A DNA stretch of 58,040 nucleotides from Synechococcus sp. BO 8801 (GTDB lineage Bacteria > Cyanobacteriota > Cyanobacteriia > PCC-6307 > Cyanobiaceae). The position numbers were made by a program, and so were the translations under genes. The stretch is from contig NZ_NQKY01000019.1 in the NCBI RefSeq assembly GCF_002252675.1, positions 1 through 58,040 of the forward strand. Reading direction: 5' to 3'. This document shows, in pieces, positions 17,264-28,437 of this stretch. How positions within the stretch are numbered: position 1 is the first letter of the stretch; each line of letters starts with the position of its first letter. A model generated the notes under the pieces. That model did not search any database. It was not told the origin of the DNA and saw only the letters and a program-made list of their open reading frames with translations.

Positions 17264-19447
17264 AGCGTCGGCGAGCGCCTGTGTCGAAGAAACCGCCACC
17301 GGTTGCAGCGTCACCGCCGCGGCCTTGAGCTCCGGCTGCTGGGAGATGGGGCAGCCCAGGGCATGCATCAGCCGGTTGGCCTCGCAGGCCTGCTCCTGGG
17401 CCGCCCCCCAGTGCATCGGCAGGAACACCGTGCCCTGGCGGATGCGGTCGGTGACGAGCACCCGGGCCGTCACGGCAGCCCGCCGGGAGCTCACCTGCGC
17501 CCGGCCACCATCGACCAGTCCGTGGGCCCGGGCGTCGGCGGGATGGACCTCCAGCAGCGGCTCGGCATGGGGCCGCAGCAACCGCTCGACCTGGCCGGTG
17601 CGGGTCATGGTGTGCCACTGCTCCAGATAGCGGCCCACGGTGAGCACCAGGGGGTAGTCGCCATCGGGGGGTTCCCCCAGGCCCATCGGCTGCTCGCTGA
17701 TCAACCGGGCCCGGCCGGAGGGGGTGGGGAAGCGGCCGGAGGTGTGCAGACGCGGGGCACCGCCGCCGGGCGCCGTGCCGGCGGGGAAGGGCCATTGCTG
17801 GGGACCGTGCTCCTGCAGCAGCCCGTGGCTGAGGCCGCTCAGATCGCACACCCGGCCCGCGGTGATCGCCACGAACTCGGCGAACACCTCGGCCGAGGAG
17901 CCATAGCGGAACTGCTCCTCGAAGCCCAGGCGCCGGCCCAGTTCGGCGAAGATCGCCCAGTCGGGACGGGCCTCCCCCGGGGGCGCACGGAAGGCCGGGC
18001 ACAGGGTGACGCGGCGCTCGGAATTGGTCATCACCCCGGCCTTTTCGCTCCACTGCGCCGCCGGCAGCACCAGGTGGGCGATGGCGGCGGTTTCGGTGCC
18101 GGCGTAGGCCTCGCTGAGCACCACCAGCGGGCAGCGGGCCACGGCGGCCCGCACCCGATCGAGCCAGGGGAGGCTCACCAGCGGATTGGTGGCCGCCACC
18201 CACCAGAGCCCCAGGGCCCCCCGCTCCATCGCCTCGATCTGCTCCCACACGGTGAGGCCCGAAGCCGGCGCGATGCTCCCCGGCGCCAGGCCCCAGTGCC
18301 GCTCGATCTGGGCGCGGTGGCCGGCGTCGGTGACGGAGCGGTAGCCCGGCAGCAGCCCGGCCAGCCCCCCGGCCTCCCGGCCCCCCATGGCATTGGGCTG
18401 GCCGGTGAGGGAGAAGGGCCCCGCCCCGGGTCTGCCGATCTGGCCGCTCACCAGGTGCAGGTTGATGATCCCCGCCACGGTGGCGGTGCCCTCCACGCTC
18501 TGGTTCACCCCCATCGACCAGAGGCTCACCACGCCCGTGCTGGCCGCCCAGCGGGCCGCCAGCTGGCGCAGCTGCTGCTCCTCGATGCCGCAGAACAGGC
18601 TCACCTTCTCGGGCGTCCAGCCCGCCCAGAGCTCCGCGAGCGCCTCGAAGCCCTCGGTGGACGCCGCCACGTAGGCCCGATCCACCGCCCCCTGCTCCAG
18701 CAGCAGATGGCCGAGGCCATGCAGCAGCGCCAGGTCGGTGCCGGGCCGGATCGCCAGGTGCAGGTCGGCCGCGTCGCTGGTGGCGGTGGCGCGGGGATCC
18801 ACCACCACGATCTGCAGGTCCTGCTTCTGCTTGCGCTTGCGCTTCAACAGCCGCTGGAACAGCACCGGATGGCACTCGGCCGTGTTGGTGCCGATCAGCA
18901 GCACCGTGTCGGCCTGATCGAGATCGTCGTAGCAGCAGGGGGGACCGTCGCTGCCGAAGCTGCGCACGTAGCCGGACACGGCCGAACTCATGCAAAGGCG
19001 CGAGTTGGCATCGAAGTTGTTGCTGCCCAGCGCCCCCTTGATGAGCTTGTTGGCGACGTAGTAGTCCTCGGTGAGGAACTGCCCGGAGCCGTAGATCGCG
19101 ATCCCGTCGGGTCCCTGCTCGGCCAGGGTGCGGCGCACCTGGGCCTCGATCAGGCCGAAGGCCCGGTCCCAGCTGATCGGCTCGAAGGGCTGGTCGGTGC
19201 GCGGCCGGTAGAGCGGGGTGGTGAGGCGGTTGCGGTGCAGGGTCTCGCCCACCGTGGCCCCCTTGACGCAGACCTGCCCCAGGGAGGAGGGATGGTGGCG
19301 GTCGCCGCGGGCCGTCCAGATCGCTTCGCCGCCTTCGGTGGCCGCCGCGGGGGGCTTCATCTCCAGGCCGCAGCCCACACCGCAATAGGGGCACTGGGCC
19401 CGGGCCGGGCCGTCGGAGGGGGAGGGAGGCGTGGCGGGGAGGCTCAA
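17234..19447 (-). CDS. narB: Assimilatory ferredoxin-nitrate reductase
   Basis: 737 residues. It reduces nitrate to nitrite with ferredoxin, using Mo-bisMGD and one [4Fe-4S] cluster. The cluster ligands are CPYCGVGC (Cys19, 22, 26) and Cys60 in GQVCVKG. Molybdopterin-binding segments include SNNFDANSRLCMSSAVSG and the C-terminal LTVGRYLEQWHTMTRTG...HPADA. No ATG or GTG precedes the Cys motif in frame, so the start is a TTG at 19447. The enzyme acts directly upstream of NirA. A seven-base-arm inverted repeat (19484-19503) lies in the leader. The 3' end overlaps the convergent regulator gene. Confidence 0.93.
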   Translation of the reverse strand: MSLPATPPSPSDGPARAQCPYCGVGCGLEMKPPAAATEGGEAIWTARGDRHHPSSLGQVCVKGATVGETLHRNRLTTPLYRPRTDQPFEPISWDRAFGLIEAQVRRTLAEQGPDGIAIYGSGQFLTEDYYVANKLIKGALGSNNFDANSRLCMSSAVSGYVRSFGSDGPPCCYDDLDQADTVLLIGTNTAECHPVLFQRLLKRKRKQKQDLQIVVVDPRATATSDAADLHLAIRPGTDLALLHGLGHLLLEQGAVDRAYVAASTEGFEALAELWAGWTPEKVSLFCGIEEQQLRQLAARWAASTGVVSLWSMGVNQSVEGTATVAGIINLHLVSGQIGRPGAGPFSLTGQPNAMGGREAGGLAGLLPGYRSVTDAGHRAQIERHWGLAPGSIAPASGLTVWEQIEAMERGALGLWWVAATNPLVSLPWLDRVRAAVARCPLVVLSEAYAGTETAAIAHLVLPAAQWSEKAGVMTNSERRVTLCPAFRAPPGEARPDWAIFAELGRRLGFEEQFRYGSSAEVFAEFVAITAGRVCDLSGLSHGLLQEHGPQQWPFPAGTAPGGGAPRLHTSGRFPTPSGRARLISEQPMGLGEPPDGDYPLVLTVGRYLEQWHTMTRTGQVERLLRPHAEPLLEVHPADARAHGLVDGGRAQVSSRRAAVTARVLVTDRIRQGTVFLPMHWGAAQEQACEANRLMHALGCPISQQPELKAAAVTLQPVAVSSTQALADASADRPPASP

Positions 19448-19547
19448 GATGGCGGGGGCACGACAGCGACGGGCAGCCTCCCGGCGGACGTTCGGGCGTC
19501 CGCTGCGGCCACCCCCATCACCACTCCGGCCGGAGCACCGAGCTTAA

Positions 19548-20204
19548 GTGAGTGTCACGACGTCATCCCCCGAGAGCCCTTCCGTGACAACGATTCAGAA
19601 CGGCCCAACCGCCACCTCCACCGGCCCCGTTGAGGTGGTCCTGATCCGTCACGGCGAAACGGCCTGGAGCCTCTCGGGCCAGCACACCGGCAACACCGAC
19701 ATCCCGCTCACCCCGCGCGGGGAGGAGGCGGCCCGCGGCCTCGCACCGCTGCTGGCGGCCAGCCCGTTCTCCCTGGTGCTGTGCAGCCCCCTGCAGCGGG
19801 CGCGGCGCACCTGCGAACTGGCGGGGCTGGCTGCTCAGGCTTGCCTCGAGCCCGATCTGGTCGAGTGGAACTACGGGGCCTACGAAGGTCTGACGAGCAC
19901 GGAAATCGAGCGGGATCGGCCGGGCTGGATGGTGTTCCGGGATGGCTGTCCCGACGGGGAGAGTCCCGCCCAGGTGGGGGAACGGGTCGACCGGGTGATC
20001 GGCCGGCTGCGGCAGGAGGGCGGCCGGGTGGCCCTGTTCGCCCACGGCCATCTGCTGCGGGTGTTCGTGGCCCGCTGGATCGGTCTGACGCCCAGCCACG
20101 GCGCCCATTTTCTGCTCGACACCGCCACCCTCACGGTGCTTTCTGATTACCGGGGTCTGCCGGCCGTGAAGTGCTGGAACGCCCCCCTGGCTCCGGGCCC
20201 CTGA
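19548..20204 (+). CDS. Histidine phosphatase family protein
   Basis: 218 residues from a GTG at 19548. The RHGE active site (Arg34-His35-Gly36-Glu37) and the second catalytic motif FAHGHLLRVF (about residue 165) identify a phosphoglycerate-mutase-like branch-2 phosphatase. The WSLSGQHTGNTDIPLTPRGEEAA run is usual for cobC/gpmB-type phosphatases. The first 26 residues are Ser/Thr-rich and may be dispensable. The substrate is unknown; location upstream of the phosphoketolase suggests a sugar-phosphate phosphatase, which is inference. The stop is about 100 bp before the xfp start. Confidence 0.85.
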   Translation: MSVTTSSPESPSVTTIQNGPTATSTGPVEVVLIRHGETAWSLSGQHTGNTDIPLTPRGEEAARGLAPLLAASPFSLVLCSPLQRARRTCELAGLAAQACLEPDLVEWNYGAYEGLTSTEIERDRPGWMVFRDGCPDGESPAQVGERVDRVIGRLRQEGGRVALFAHGHLLRVFVARWIGLTPSHGAHFLLDTATLTVLSDYRGLPAVKCWNAPLAPGP

Positions 20205-20305
20205 GGGAGGTCCATGTCGGATCCCTGACCCCCCCAAAGGAGAGCGGTCGATTTAACTTCTTTTCCACGCAGGCGGGCGAAAGTTGACCTGTCAGCCCCC
20301 TGCAT

Positions 20306-22747
20306 GTGACGGCCATGACCATCTCGACGATGGCCCCCTTCGAGGCCCAGGCCATGACGCCGGAACTGGAGCAGGAGCTGTCCCTGATCGATGCCTGGTG
20401 GCGCGCCGCCAACTATCTGGCCGTCGGGATGATCTATCTGCGGGACAACCCGTTACTGGCCCAGCCGCTGCGGCATGAGCACGTCAAGGCCCGGCTGCTG
20501 GGGCACTGGGGGTCCTCCCCCGGCCAGGCCTTCCTCTGGGCCCATGCCAACCGCGTGATCCGCCGCCACGACCTCGACATGATCTATCTGTCGGGGCCGG
20601 GTCATGGCGCCCCCGGCGTGCTGGGGCCCACCTACCTCGACGGCAGCTACAGCGAGGTGTACCCGGACAAGAGCCAGGACAGCGAGGGGATGCGCCGCTT
20701 CTTCAAGCAGTTCTCCTTCCCCGGCCACATCGGCAGCCACTGCACCCCGGAAACCCCCGGTTCGATCCACGAGGGCGGCGAACTCGGGTATGTGCTGTCG
20801 CACGCCTGCGGGGCGGTGTTCGACAACCCCGACCTGATCGCCCTGGCCTGCGTGGGCGATGGCGAGGCCGAGACCGGCCCCCTGGCCACCTCCTGGCACA
20901 TCAACAAGTTCCTCAACCCGATCGGCGACGGGGCGGTGCTGCCGGTGCTGCACCTCAACGGCTACAAGATCGCCAACCCCACCCTGCTGGCCCGCATCCC
21001 CCACGAGGAGCTGGCCAGCCTGATGCGCGGCTACGGCTGGGAGCCGATCTTCGTCGAAGGCCACGAGCCGATGGCCATGCACCGGTCCATGGCCGCCGCC
21101 ATGGACCAGGCGGTCGGGCGCATCCTGGAGATCCGCGCCGAGGCCCGCGCCAGCGGCGAGGCCGTCCGCCCCGCCTGGCCGATGATCGTGCTGCGCTCGC
21201 CCAAGGGCTGGACCGGACCGGCCTCCCTGCACGGCAAGAAGCTGGAGGGATTCTGGCGCTCCCACCAGGTGCCCCTGGCGGCGCCGAACACCGATCCCGA
21301 GCAGCTGCAGCTGCTGGAGGAGTGGCTCAAGAGTTACCGGCCCGAGGAGCTGTTCGACGAGCACGGCACCCTGCGGCCTGACCTGCAGGCGCTCTCCCCG
21401 CAGGGACACTGGCGGATGGGCTCCAACCCCCACGCCAACGGCGGCCTGCTGCGCCGCAAGCTGCAGTTCCCGCCCCTGGAGGACTACGCGGTGCAGGTGG
21501 TGGCCCCCGGCGCCACGGAGGAGGAGAACACCTTCCCGCTCGGCGAACTGCTTCGCGACATCATCCGCGCCAATCCCACCTCCATGCGGGTGTTCGGCCC
21601 CGACGAAACCGCCTCCAACCGGCTGCAGGCCATCTATGAGGTGAGCAAGAAGGTGTGGATGGAGGAATTCCTCCCTGAAGACCTCAACGGCAGTGAACTG
21701 GCCCGCAGCGGACGGGTGGTGGAGATGCTCAGCGAGCACACCCTGGTGGGAATGATGGAGGGCTACCTGCTCACCGGGCGCTACGGCTTCTTCCACACCT
21801 ACGAGGCCTTCGCCCATGTGATCGCCTCGATGTTCAACCAGCACGCCAAATGGTTGGAATCCTGCCTGCTGCATGCCACCTGGCGGGCCCCGATCGGCCC
21901 CTGGAACTGCCTGATCTCCTCCACGGTGTGGCGGCAGGACCACAACGGCTTCACCCACCAGGACCCCGGCTTCATCGACCTGGCGGGCAACAAGAGCGGT
22001 GACGTGGTGCGGGTGTACCTGCCGGCCGATGCCAACTGCCTGCTGGCGGTGGCGGAGGAGGCCCTGCAGGAAACCAACGTCTGCAACATCATCGTCTCCG
22101 ACAAGCAGAAGCACCTCCAGTACTTCACCCTGGAACAGGCCCGGCGCCATGTGGCCAAGGGGGTGAGCATCGTCGGCTGGGCCAGCAACGACGACTGCGG
22201 CGCCACCCCCGATGAGCCGGATGTGGTGATGGCCTGCGCCGGCGACATCCCCACCAAGGAGACACTGGCGGCGGTGGAGATCCTGCACCGGGAGATCCCC
22301 AGCCTGCGGATCCGGGTGATCAACGTGGTCAAGCTGTTCGCCCTCACCGAGCCGAACGAGCATCCCCATGGCCTCAGCGACCGGGACTTCGACACCCTGT
22401 TCACCACCGACCGGCCGGTGATCTTCAACTTCCACGGCTACCCCTGGCTGATCCACCGCCTCACCTACCGCCGCACCAACCACGCCAACATCCACGTGCG
22501 CGGCTACAAGGAGAAGGGCAACATCAACACGCCGCTCGAACTGGCGATGAACAACCAGATCGACCGCTTCAACCTGGTCATCGACGTCGTCAACCGGGTG
22601 CCCTTCCTGCGCTCCCGCGCCGCCCACGTCAAGGAGCGGATGCAGGACGCGATCCTCTCCAACCGGGCCTATGCCCACACCCATGGCACCGATGCCCCGG
22701 AGGTGACCGACTGGCGCTGGACGCCCCCGGCGTCCGCGCAGGGATGA
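20306..22747 (+). CDS. xfp: Xylulose-5-phosphate/fructose-6-phosphate phosphoketolase
   Basis: 813 residues. This thiamine-diphosphate enzyme splits xylulose-5-P (or fructose-6-P) into acetyl-phosphate and a C3/C4 sugar phosphate. Family landmarks seen include [11 protein letters not shown], the ThDP/Mg motif [35 protein letters not shown] and [10 protein letters not shown]. The overall length matches phosphoketolases (about 800). The GTG at 20306 is the earliest start; ATGs three and eight codons later are equally possible. The stop overlaps the acetate kinase start (ATGA), so acetyl-P is passed to a coupled AckA. Confidence 0.93.
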   Translation: MTAMTISTMAPFEAQAMTPELEQELSLIDAWWRAANYLAVGMIYLRDNPLLAQPLRHEHVKARLLGHWGSSPGQAFLWAHANRVIRRHDLDMIYLSGPGHGAPGVLGPTYLDGSYSEVYPDKSQDSEGMRRFFKQFSFPGHIGSHCTPETPGSIHEGGELGYVLSHACGAVFDNPDLIALACVGDGEAETGPLATSWHINKFLNPIGDGAVLPVLHLNGYKIANPTLLARIPHEELASLMRGYGWEPIFVEGHEPMAMHRSMAAAMDQAVGRILEIRAEARASGEAVRPAWPMIVLRSPKGWTGPASLHGKKLEGFWRSHQVPLAAPNTDPEQLQLLEEWLKSYRPEELFDEHGTLRPDLQALSPQGHWRMGSNPHANGGLLRRKLQFPPLEDYAVQVVAPGATEEENTFPLGELLRDIIRANPTSMRVFGPDETASNRLQAIYEVSKKVWMEEFLPEDLNGSELARSGRVVEMLSEHTLVGMMEGYLLTGRYGFFHTYEAFAHVIASMFNQHAKWLESCLLHATWRAPIGPWNCLISSTVWRQDHNGFTHQDPGFIDLAGNKSGDVVRVYLPADANCLLAVAEEALQETNVCNIIVSDKQKHLQYFTLEQARRHVAKGVSIVGWASNDDCGATPDEPDVVMACAGDIPTKETLAAVEILHREIPSLRIRVINVVKLFALTEPNEHPHGLSDRDFDTLFTTDRPVIFNFHGYPWLIHRLTYRRTNHANIHVRGYKEKGNINTPLELAMNNQIDRFNLVIDVVNRVPFLRSRAAHVKERMQDAILSNRAYAHTHGTDAPEVTDWRWTPPASAQG

Positions 22748-23847
22748 CCGAGCCGGCGACGCTGGCCGGCGAGGTGGCTGGGGAGGTGCTGGTGCTGAAC
22801 GCCGGCAGCTCCAGCCTCAAGGTCTCCGTGCACGCCCGCTCGGGGGACTGCCTCTGGAGGGACCAGCGCAGCTGGAGCGTCGGCGCCGCGGAAGGGTCGG
22901 CCCCCGAGGAGCGGCTGGAGGCGGTGCTGGACGCCTGGCTGCCCGGGGCCCTGGCCGGCCGGGTTGACGGGCTGACGGTGGCCGGCCACCGGGTCGTCCA
23001 TGGCGGCGAGCGATTCACGGCTCCGGTCCGGCTCGATGCCGCCGTGCTCGCGGTCCTGGAGGAGCTGGTGCCCCTGGCGCCGCTGCACAACGGTCCGGCC
23101 CTGCGGGTGATGCGCTGGCTGAGCCGCTGGCAACCCGGGATCACCCAGTGGGCCTGCTTCGACACGGCCTTCCACGGCACCCTGCCGGAGGCGGCCCGCA
23201 CCTACGCGATTCCGGCCCGCTGGCGCGCCGGCGGCCTGCGGCGCTTCGGCTTCCACGGCCTCAACCACCAGCACGTGGCCGAAACCGTGGCCCGCCGCTC
23301 CGAAAGCGAGCACCGCAGCGAGGAGCTGCGGCTGATCAGCTGCCACCTCGGCGCCGGCTGCTCCCTCTGCGCCATCCGGGGGGGCCGCAGCATCGCCACC
23401 ACCATGGGCTACACGCCCCTGGAGGGCCTGGTGATGGCCACCCGCAGCGGCTCCATCGACCCCGGCCTGCTGCTGCACCAGCTGCGCCGGGGCGTCACGG
23501 CCGAGGAACTCGACCACGGGCTGCAGCAGGAGAGCGGCCTGCTGGGCCTCTCGGGGCTGAGCGCCAGCATGAAGGACCTGCGCCAGGCCGCCGCCGCAGG
23601 CCACGCCGGCGCCGAGCTGGCGATCGCGGTGTTCCGCCACCAGCTGCTGCAGGGCATCGGGGCCATGGCCGCCAGCCTGGGCGGGGTCGACGTGATCGCC
23701 CTCACCGGCGGCATCGGTGAACACGACCGGGCCCTTGGGGAGGAGCTGGAGGCGGCGCTGGCCTGGCTGGCGCCCTTCGAGCTGCTGCGGATCGCCGCCG
23801 ATGAGGAAGGGGTGATCGCCCGGCACTGCGGTGCGGCCGGCCCCTGA
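22744..23847 (+). CDS. ackA: Acetate kinase
   Basis: 367 residues from the ATG overlapping the xfp stop. It converts acetyl-P plus ADP to acetate plus ATP. Motifs: phosphate-loop-like NAGSSSLK (19-26), [16 protein letters not shown] with catalytic Asp, [23 protein letters not shown] and LTGGIGEHD. It is slightly shorter than the usual 395-400 residues, mainly in the N-terminal region. Together with Xfp it forms a carbon-conserving route from the Calvin/pentose-phosphate pool to acetate and ATP, reported in other cyanobacteria to matter in the dark or under excess light. Confidence 0.93.
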   Translation: MTEPATLAGEVAGEVLVLNAGSSSLKVSVHARSGDCLWRDQRSWSVGAAEGSAPEERLEAVLDAWLPGALAGRVDGLTVAGHRVVHGGERFTAPVRLDAAVLAVLEELVPLAPLHNGPALRVMRWLSRWQPGITQWACFDTAFHGTLPEAARTYAIPARWRAGGLRRFGFHGLNHQHVAETVARRSESEHRSEELRLISCHLGAGCSLCAIRGGRSIATTMGYTPLEGLVMATRSGSIDPGLLLHQLRRGVTAEELDHGLQQESGLLGLSGLSASMKDLRQAAAAGHAGAELAIAVFRHQLLQGIGAMAASLGGVDVIALTGGIGEHDRALGEELEAALAWLAPFELLRIAADEEGVIARHCGAAGP

Positions 23848-23858
23848 GGCCTCAGGGG
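23841..23858. repeat. Perfect 18-bp palindrome covering both stop codons of ackA and sdhB
   Basis: CCCCTGAGGCCTCAGGGG is self-complementary over 18 bases. It contains the ackA TGA (23845-23847) and, on the other strand, the sdhB TGA (23854-23852). There is no T tract, so it is not a standard intrinsic terminator. A role as a shared transcript-end hairpin is possible. Confidence 0.4.
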
Positions 23859-24595
23859 CGGCGCCAGGACTCGCGGTGCATCCAGCTGATCCAGTCGGCG
23901 GAGATCTGCTTGGGGCAGGCGGCCTCGCATTCCAGGTGGCTGCTGCAGCTGCCGAAGCCCTCGCTGACCATCTGGTCCTGCATGGCCCGGGCGCGCTGCC
24001 GCCGCTCCGACTGGCCCTGGGGCAGCTGGCCCAGGTGCGCCAGCTTGGCGGCCACGAACAGGCTGGCGGAGGCGTTGCGGCAGCTGGCCACGCAGGCGCC
24101 GCAGCCGATGCAGGCGGCGGTGTCGAAGGCCTGGGCCGCCTGCTCCCGGCCGATCAGCAGGGCGTTGGCCTCCGGCGCACTGCCGGTGTTGATCGAGCAG
24201 TAGCCGCCACTGGTGATGATCCGGTCGAAGGCGGAACGGTCCACGGCCAGGTCCTGCAGCACGGGAAAGGCCCGGGCGCGGAAGGGCTCCAGGGTCAGCA
24301 CGGCGCCGTCGCGGAACTGGCGCAGGTAGAGCTGGCAGACGCTGGTCGCCCGCTGGGGTCCCTGGGCCTGGCCGTTGACGAGAAAGCCGCAGGACCCGCA
24401 GATGCCCTCGCGGCAGTCGTGCTCGAAGCCCACCGGCCGGGCCCCTGCGGCGATCAGCCGTTCGTTGAGCAGGTCGAGGGCTTCGAGCAGGGAGAGGTCG
24501 GTGGAGACCCCCTCCAGCCCATGGACCTCGAAGCCGCCGGGCTGATCGGGACCGGCCTGGCGCCAGATCCTCAGGGTGAGGGAAACGGTCTGCAT
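23852..24595 (-). CDS. sdhB: Succinate dehydrogenase/fumarate reductase iron-sulfur subunit
   Basis: 247 residues from an ATG at 24595. The N-terminal ferredoxin domain holds the [2Fe-2S] ligands CREGICGSC. The C-terminal domain holds CIGCGACVASC plus CEAACP for the [4Fe-4S] and [3Fe-4S] centres. Electrons pass from SdhA FAD to quinone through SdhC. The compact 247-residue form matches subunits of the single-cytochrome (B-type) complexes. It is separated from sdhCA by the plus-strand GGDEF-EAL gene, an unusual break of an sdhCAB order. Confidence 0.9.
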   Translation of the reverse strand: MQTVSLTLRIWRQAGPDQPGGFEVHGLEGVSTDLSLLEALDLLNERLIAAGARPVGFEHDCREGICGSCGFLVNGQAQGPQRATSVCQLYLRQFRDGAVLTLEPFRARAFPVLQDLAVDRSAFDRIITSGGYCSINTGSAPEANALLIGREQAAQAFDTAACIGCGACVASCRNASASLFVAAKLAHLGQLPQGQSERRQRARAMQDQMVSEGFGSCSSHLECEAACPKQISADWISWMHRESWRRP

Positions 24596-24782
24596 GGAAA
24601 CGGCCGTGGCGGGGACAGCCGTGGCGTCGGGGCTGATTCTGCCGGTCAGGCGGCGGGGATGTTGTCGTTCCGCGTCATCCACGCCGCAATGGCCCCGGTC
24701 CCAAGGCGAAAGATGCAATACTCAGTCAATTTTCAGAAATAGGGTTCCGGCCCGCCATGCCCGATCGGGTCCCTGCTGCCGC

Positions 24783-26558
24783 GTGAACGATCACCGAAAA
24801 CTTGTCGTGGAGCTTCGCCGGTCGATGGGGCGGCTTGAGGCGGCCCTCGGCACGATCAGCGATGCCCTGGTGATCACCAGCTGCGAGGGGCGGGTGCTGT
24901 GGTGCAATGCCAGCTACGCGCGGCTGGTGGACCGCACCCCCCCGGCGGTCCTGGGGGAATCGATCTACGACCAGCTGCCCCGCGACTGCGACAGTGCCCC
25001 CCTGCTCAACCCGGAGCTGGTGCTCGCCGGCGGCGACCTGGGGGGCCACTTCACCCGGGTGCTGGACCGCAGCGAGCTGCGGGCCATCGAGATCGAGTGG
25101 AAGCCCATCCGCAGCGAGCGGCTGAGGCCGCTCATCTTCTGCTTCCGGGACGTCAGCGCCCTGCTCTCCTACGAGCAGCTGCGGGTCGAGGCCGAGCGGA
25201 TCGAACGGCGTCGCCAGCAGACCGAGAACCTGAACCGGGCCCTGGAACTGGAACGCCTCGCCCTGGCCACCAAGGTGATGGAGTGTCCGGTCACCGGTCT
25301 GCCCAACCGCCGCGGGCTCCACGTCAGCATCCGGGCCGCCCTCAAGACCCAGCGCCAGAGTGGCGGCCGGATCAGCATCCTGTTCTGCGATCTCAACAGC
25401 TTCAAGGAGATCAACGATCTGCACGGCCATCAGATCGGCGATGACCTGCTGATCGAGATCGGCCGCCGGCTGCAGCACTCCCTGCGCTTCGGCGACATCC
25501 TTTCCCGCCTTGGTGGCGATGAGTTCGTCGTGCTGACGATGGGCATCTTCAATGAGGCCGATGCCCTGCAGCTGGCGATGCGGCTCAATGATGCCGTCGG
25601 TCAGGCCTGGTCGGTGGAGGACCACACGATCCGCCCGTCAATGAGCATCGGCATCACCATCTCGGACGATCCGGACATCACCGTGGATGAGTTGATCCGG
25701 CGGGCTGATCTCGCCATGTACGAAGCCAAGACCAACGATCAGCACATCGCATTTTACCATTCCTCCATCGACAAGAAGGTCAGGAAGAACATCCATCTGC
25801 GCCATCAGCTGGAGGGGGCGATCCAGCACGAGGCCATGTTCCTCGCCTATCAGCCGATCGTCGGGCTGGAGGATCGGGCGGTGGTGGGGATGGAGGCACT
25901 GCTGCGCCTCGGGGCGATCACGGCGCCGATCGCCACCCCCTCGGAATTCATCCCCCTCGCCGAGCGCACGGCCCTGATCCTGCCGATCGGCCGCTGGGTG
26001 ATCAGCGAAGCCCTCCGTCATCTCAGCCAGCTGCGCGCCGAGGGCTCGGAGATCACGATGGCGATCAATGTGAGTCCCCTGCAGCTGAAGGAAAGCGGCC
26101 TCAGCGATTACTTCCTCACCCAGGCGGAACGGCTCGGGGTGGATCCCGGCTGGACCGTGATCGAGGTGACCGAAAGCATCCTGATCGAGCACCCGGAACT
26201 GGCCACCTCCGAGCTGAGCCGCCTGCGGGAGGCCGGCGTCAAGGTGCATCTCGATGACTTCGGCACGGGTTACTCCAGCATGTCGTGGCTGGCGCGGCTG
26301 CCGATCGACTCCATCAAGGTCGACCGCAGTTTCATCGCCGACTTTCTCAACGACCACCGCAAGGCCGTGGTGCTCGAGGCCATGATCCGCCTCTCCCACG
26401 ACCTGGGCCTGGGCCTGATCGCCGAAGGCATCGAGACCGCCGAGCAGCACGAAGGACTGCTCGCCATGGGCTGCGACCAGGGCCAGGGATTCTTCTTCGG
26501 CCGGCCCGAACCGCTCAGCCGTAGTTTCGCGGTCCCGGCACAACGGATCGGTAGGTGA
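24783..26558 (+). CDS. PAS-GGDEF-EAL c-di-GMP signalling protein
   Basis: 591 residues from a GTG at 24783. There is no signal peptide or membrane span, so it is cytoplasmic. Residues about 15-130 form a PAS-like sensor ([21 protein letters not shown]). A coiled-coil linker rich in Glu/Arg (about 135-160) follows. Next comes a diguanylate cyclase domain with intact GGDEF and an RxxD inhibitory site exactly five residues before it (RFGD). The C-terminal EAL domain has [22 protein letters not shown] and AEGIET, so both catalytic activities look possible. It sits between sdhB and sdhA on the other strand, and its end overlaps sdhA by 44 bp. Signal unknown. Confidence 0.9.
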   Translation: MNDHRKLVVELRRSMGRLEAALGTISDALVITSCEGRVLWCNASYARLVDRTPPAVLGESIYDQLPRDCDSAPLLNPELVLAGGDLGGHFTRVLDRSELRAIEIEWKPIRSERLRPLIFCFRDVSALLSYEQLRVEAERIERRRQQTENLNRALELERLALATKVMECPVTGLPNRRGLHVSIRAALKTQRQSGGRISILFCDLNSFKEINDLHGHQIGDDLLIEIGRRLQHSLRFGDILSRLGGDEFVVLTMGIFNEADALQLAMRLNDAVGQAWSVEDHTIRPSMSIGITISDDPDITVDELIRRADLAMYEAKTNDQHIAFYHSSIDKKVRKNIHLRHQLEGAIQHEAMFLAYQPIVGLEDRAVVGMEALLRLGAITAPIATPSEFIPLAERTALILPIGRWVISEALRHLSQLRAEGSEITMAINVSPLQLKESGLSDYFLTQAERLGVDPGWTVIEVTESILIEHPELATSELSRLREAGVKVHLDDFGTGYSSMSWLARLPIDSIKVDRSFIADFLNDHRKAVVLEAMIRLSHDLGLGLIAEGIETAEQHEGLLAMGCDQGQGFFFGRPEPLSRSFAVPAQRIGR

Positions 26559-28437
26559 GGGGCTCGCTGTGGCGCAGGGGGGTGCCGCCGGGGCGGTGCT
26601 CCCAGGCCGCGATGTGGGCGAAGCGCTCGTCGTCCCGCAGGGCTTCCCCGTCCGGGGTCTGATGCTCCTCGCGGAAGTGGGCGCCGCAGGATTCTTCCCG
26701 CGCCAGGGCGTCCCGCAGCATCAGATCCGCCAGTCCGAAGAAGTCCTCCAGGCGCAGGGCCTTCTCCAGTTCGCCGTCGAGCACACCGTCCTGGTCCGGG
26801 AGGCGCAGATCCCGGAGGAAGTCCTGGCGCAGAGCCTCCAGCTCGGTGAGCGCCGCCGTGAGGCGCTCGGCGCGGCGGCTGATGCCGCAGGCGTCGATCA
26901 TCAGGTGGCCCAGCCGGCGGTGGAAGACATCCACGGGCTGGGTTCCCCCCGTGCTTCGCAGGGCCCCGATGCGGGCCTCCACCGCCGCCACGGCCCCCCG
27001 GCAGGCCGGGTGGTCGTCCGCCAGGACGCCGGCACCGGCGCCGGCCAGCCAGCCCGTCACCGTCGCCGGGGCGATGAAGTATCCGTCGGCCAGGGCCTGC
27101 ATCAGCGCACTGGCCCCGAGCCGGTTGGCGCCGTGCTCGGAGAAGTTGGCCTCCCCGAGCACGAACAGGCCGCCCACCGTGCTCATCAGGTGGTAGTCGA
27201 CCCACAGCCCACCCATCGTGTAGTGGGGGGCGGGATAGATCCGCATCGGCGTGGCCCTGGGGTCGTCGCCGGTGATCCGCTCGTACATCTCCAGCAGGTT
27301 CCCGTAGCGGGCGTCGATCGCCCCGGTGCCGTCCCGGGCGATGGCGCCGGCCAGGTCGAGGTAGACGGAGCGGCCGCCGGGCCCGACGCCCCGGCCCTCC
27401 AGGCACAGCTCCCGGGCCCGACGTGAGGCCAGATCCCGCGGCACCAGATTGCCGTAGCTGGGGTACTGGCGCTCAAGGAAGTAGTCCCGCTCCGCCTCCG
27501 GAATCGCCGCCGGCGGCCGGTCGTCGCCGGGGTGCAGCGGCAGCCAGATCCGGCCGTCGTTGCGCAGGCTCTCGCTCATCAGGGTGAGCTTGCTCTGGTG
27601 GGCGTCGCCGCTGGGAATGCAGGTGGGGTGGATCTGGGTGAAGCAGGGGTTGGCGAAGCAGGCCCCCCGCCGATGGGCCTGCCAGATCGCCGTGGCGTTC
27701 GACTTCAGGGCATTGGTGGACAGGTAGAAGACGTTCGAATAGCCGCCGGTCGCCAGCAGCACCGCATCGGCGCTGATCACCTCCAGGGCACCGGTGAGCT
27801 GGTGACGGCAGACCACCCCCCTGGCCCTGCCGTCATGGACGATCAGGTCGAGCATGTCGCGGCGGCAGAGCAGCTCCACCCGCCCGGCGGCGACCTGGCG
27901 CAGCATCGCCTGGTAGGCGCCGTAGAGCAGCTGCTGGCCCGTCTGGCCCCGGGCGTAGAAGGTGCGGCTCACCAGGGCGCCGCCGAAGCTGCGGTTGGCG
28001 AGGGTGCCCCCGTACTCCCGGGCGAAGGGCACCCCCTGGGCCACGCACTGGTCGATGATCGCGCCGCTGATCTCGGCCAGCCGGTGGCAGCCGGCTTCCC
28101 GGGCGCGGAAATCACCCCCCTTCACCGTGTCGCGGAACAGGCGCTCGACGCTGTCGCCATCGTTGGCGTAGTTGCGGGCGGCGTTGATGCCCCCCTGGGC
28201 CGCCACGGAATGGGCCCGCCGGGGGCTGTCGTGATAGGTGAGCACCTGCACCCGGTAGCCCTGCTCGGCCAGGCTGGCGGCGGCCGAAGCCCCCGCCAGA
28301 CCGCTGCCCACCACCAGGATCCGCAGCCGCTGCTTGCGGTTGGGGCTGATCAGCGGCAGGTTCTCGCGGCAGCGCTGCCAGGCGGTGGCGACGGGGCCGT
28401 CGGGCAGGCGCGGATCCAGCGGCATCGGCGTGCTCAT
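26515..28437 (-). CDS. sdhA: Succinate dehydrogenase/fumarate reductase flavoprotein subunit
   Basis: 640 residues from an ATG at 28437 that overlaps the sdhC stop (ATGA). The FAD-binding Rossmann motif is [21 protein letters not shown]. The covalent-FAD His lies in [14 protein letters not shown]. Catalytic region segments include IHPTCIP and [25 protein letters not shown]. The roughly 640-residue length is that of the B-type SdhA of Bacteroidetes, delta-proteobacteria and others rather than the roughly 575-residue form commonly seen in cyanobacteria. It works with SdhC (28434-29081) and SdhB (23852-24595). Confidence 0.9.
   Translation of the reverse strand: MSTPMPLDPRLPDGPVATAWQRCRENLPLISPNRKQRLRILVVGSGLAGASAAASLAEQGYRVQVLTYHDSPRRAHSVAAQGGINAARNYANDGDSVERLFRDTVKGGDFRAREAGCHRLAEISGAIIDQCVAQGVPFAREYGGTLANRSFGGALVSRTFYARGQTGQQLLYGAYQAMLRQVAAGRVELLCRRDMLDLIVHDGRARGVVCRHQLTGALEVISADAVLLATGGYSNVFYLSTNALKSNATAIWQAHRRGACFANPCFTQIHPTCIPSGDAHQSKLTLMSESLRNDGRIWLPLHPGDDRPPAAIPEAERDYFLERQYPSYGNLVPRDLASRRARELCLEGRGVGPGGRSVYLDLAGAIARDGTGAIDARYGNLLEMYERITGDDPRATPMRIYPAPHYTMGGLWVDYHLMSTVGGLFVLGEANFSEHGANRLGASALMQALADGYFIAPATVTGWLAGAGAGVLADDHPACRGAVAAVEARIGALRSTGGTQPVDVFHRRLGHLMIDACGISRRAERLTAALTELEALRQDFLRDLRLPDQDGVLDGELEKALRLEDFFGLADLMLRDALAREESCGAHFREEHQTPDGEALRDDERFAHIAAWEHRPGGTPLRHSEPLTYRSVVPGPRNYG

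Noticed and set aside
19484..19503. GCGGACG-N6-CGTCCGC hairpin before narB as a terminator or riboswitch
   Set aside because: Short arms, no T tract and high local GC; it may be chance structure.
17303..19633. 776-codon plus-strand open frame opposite narB
   Set aside because: Antisense shadow with Gln/His/Gly-rich composition; narB has all catalytic motifs.
20453..22684. 743-codon minus-strand open frame opposite xfp
   Set aside because: Val/His/Gln-rich antisense shadow of a well-supported gene.
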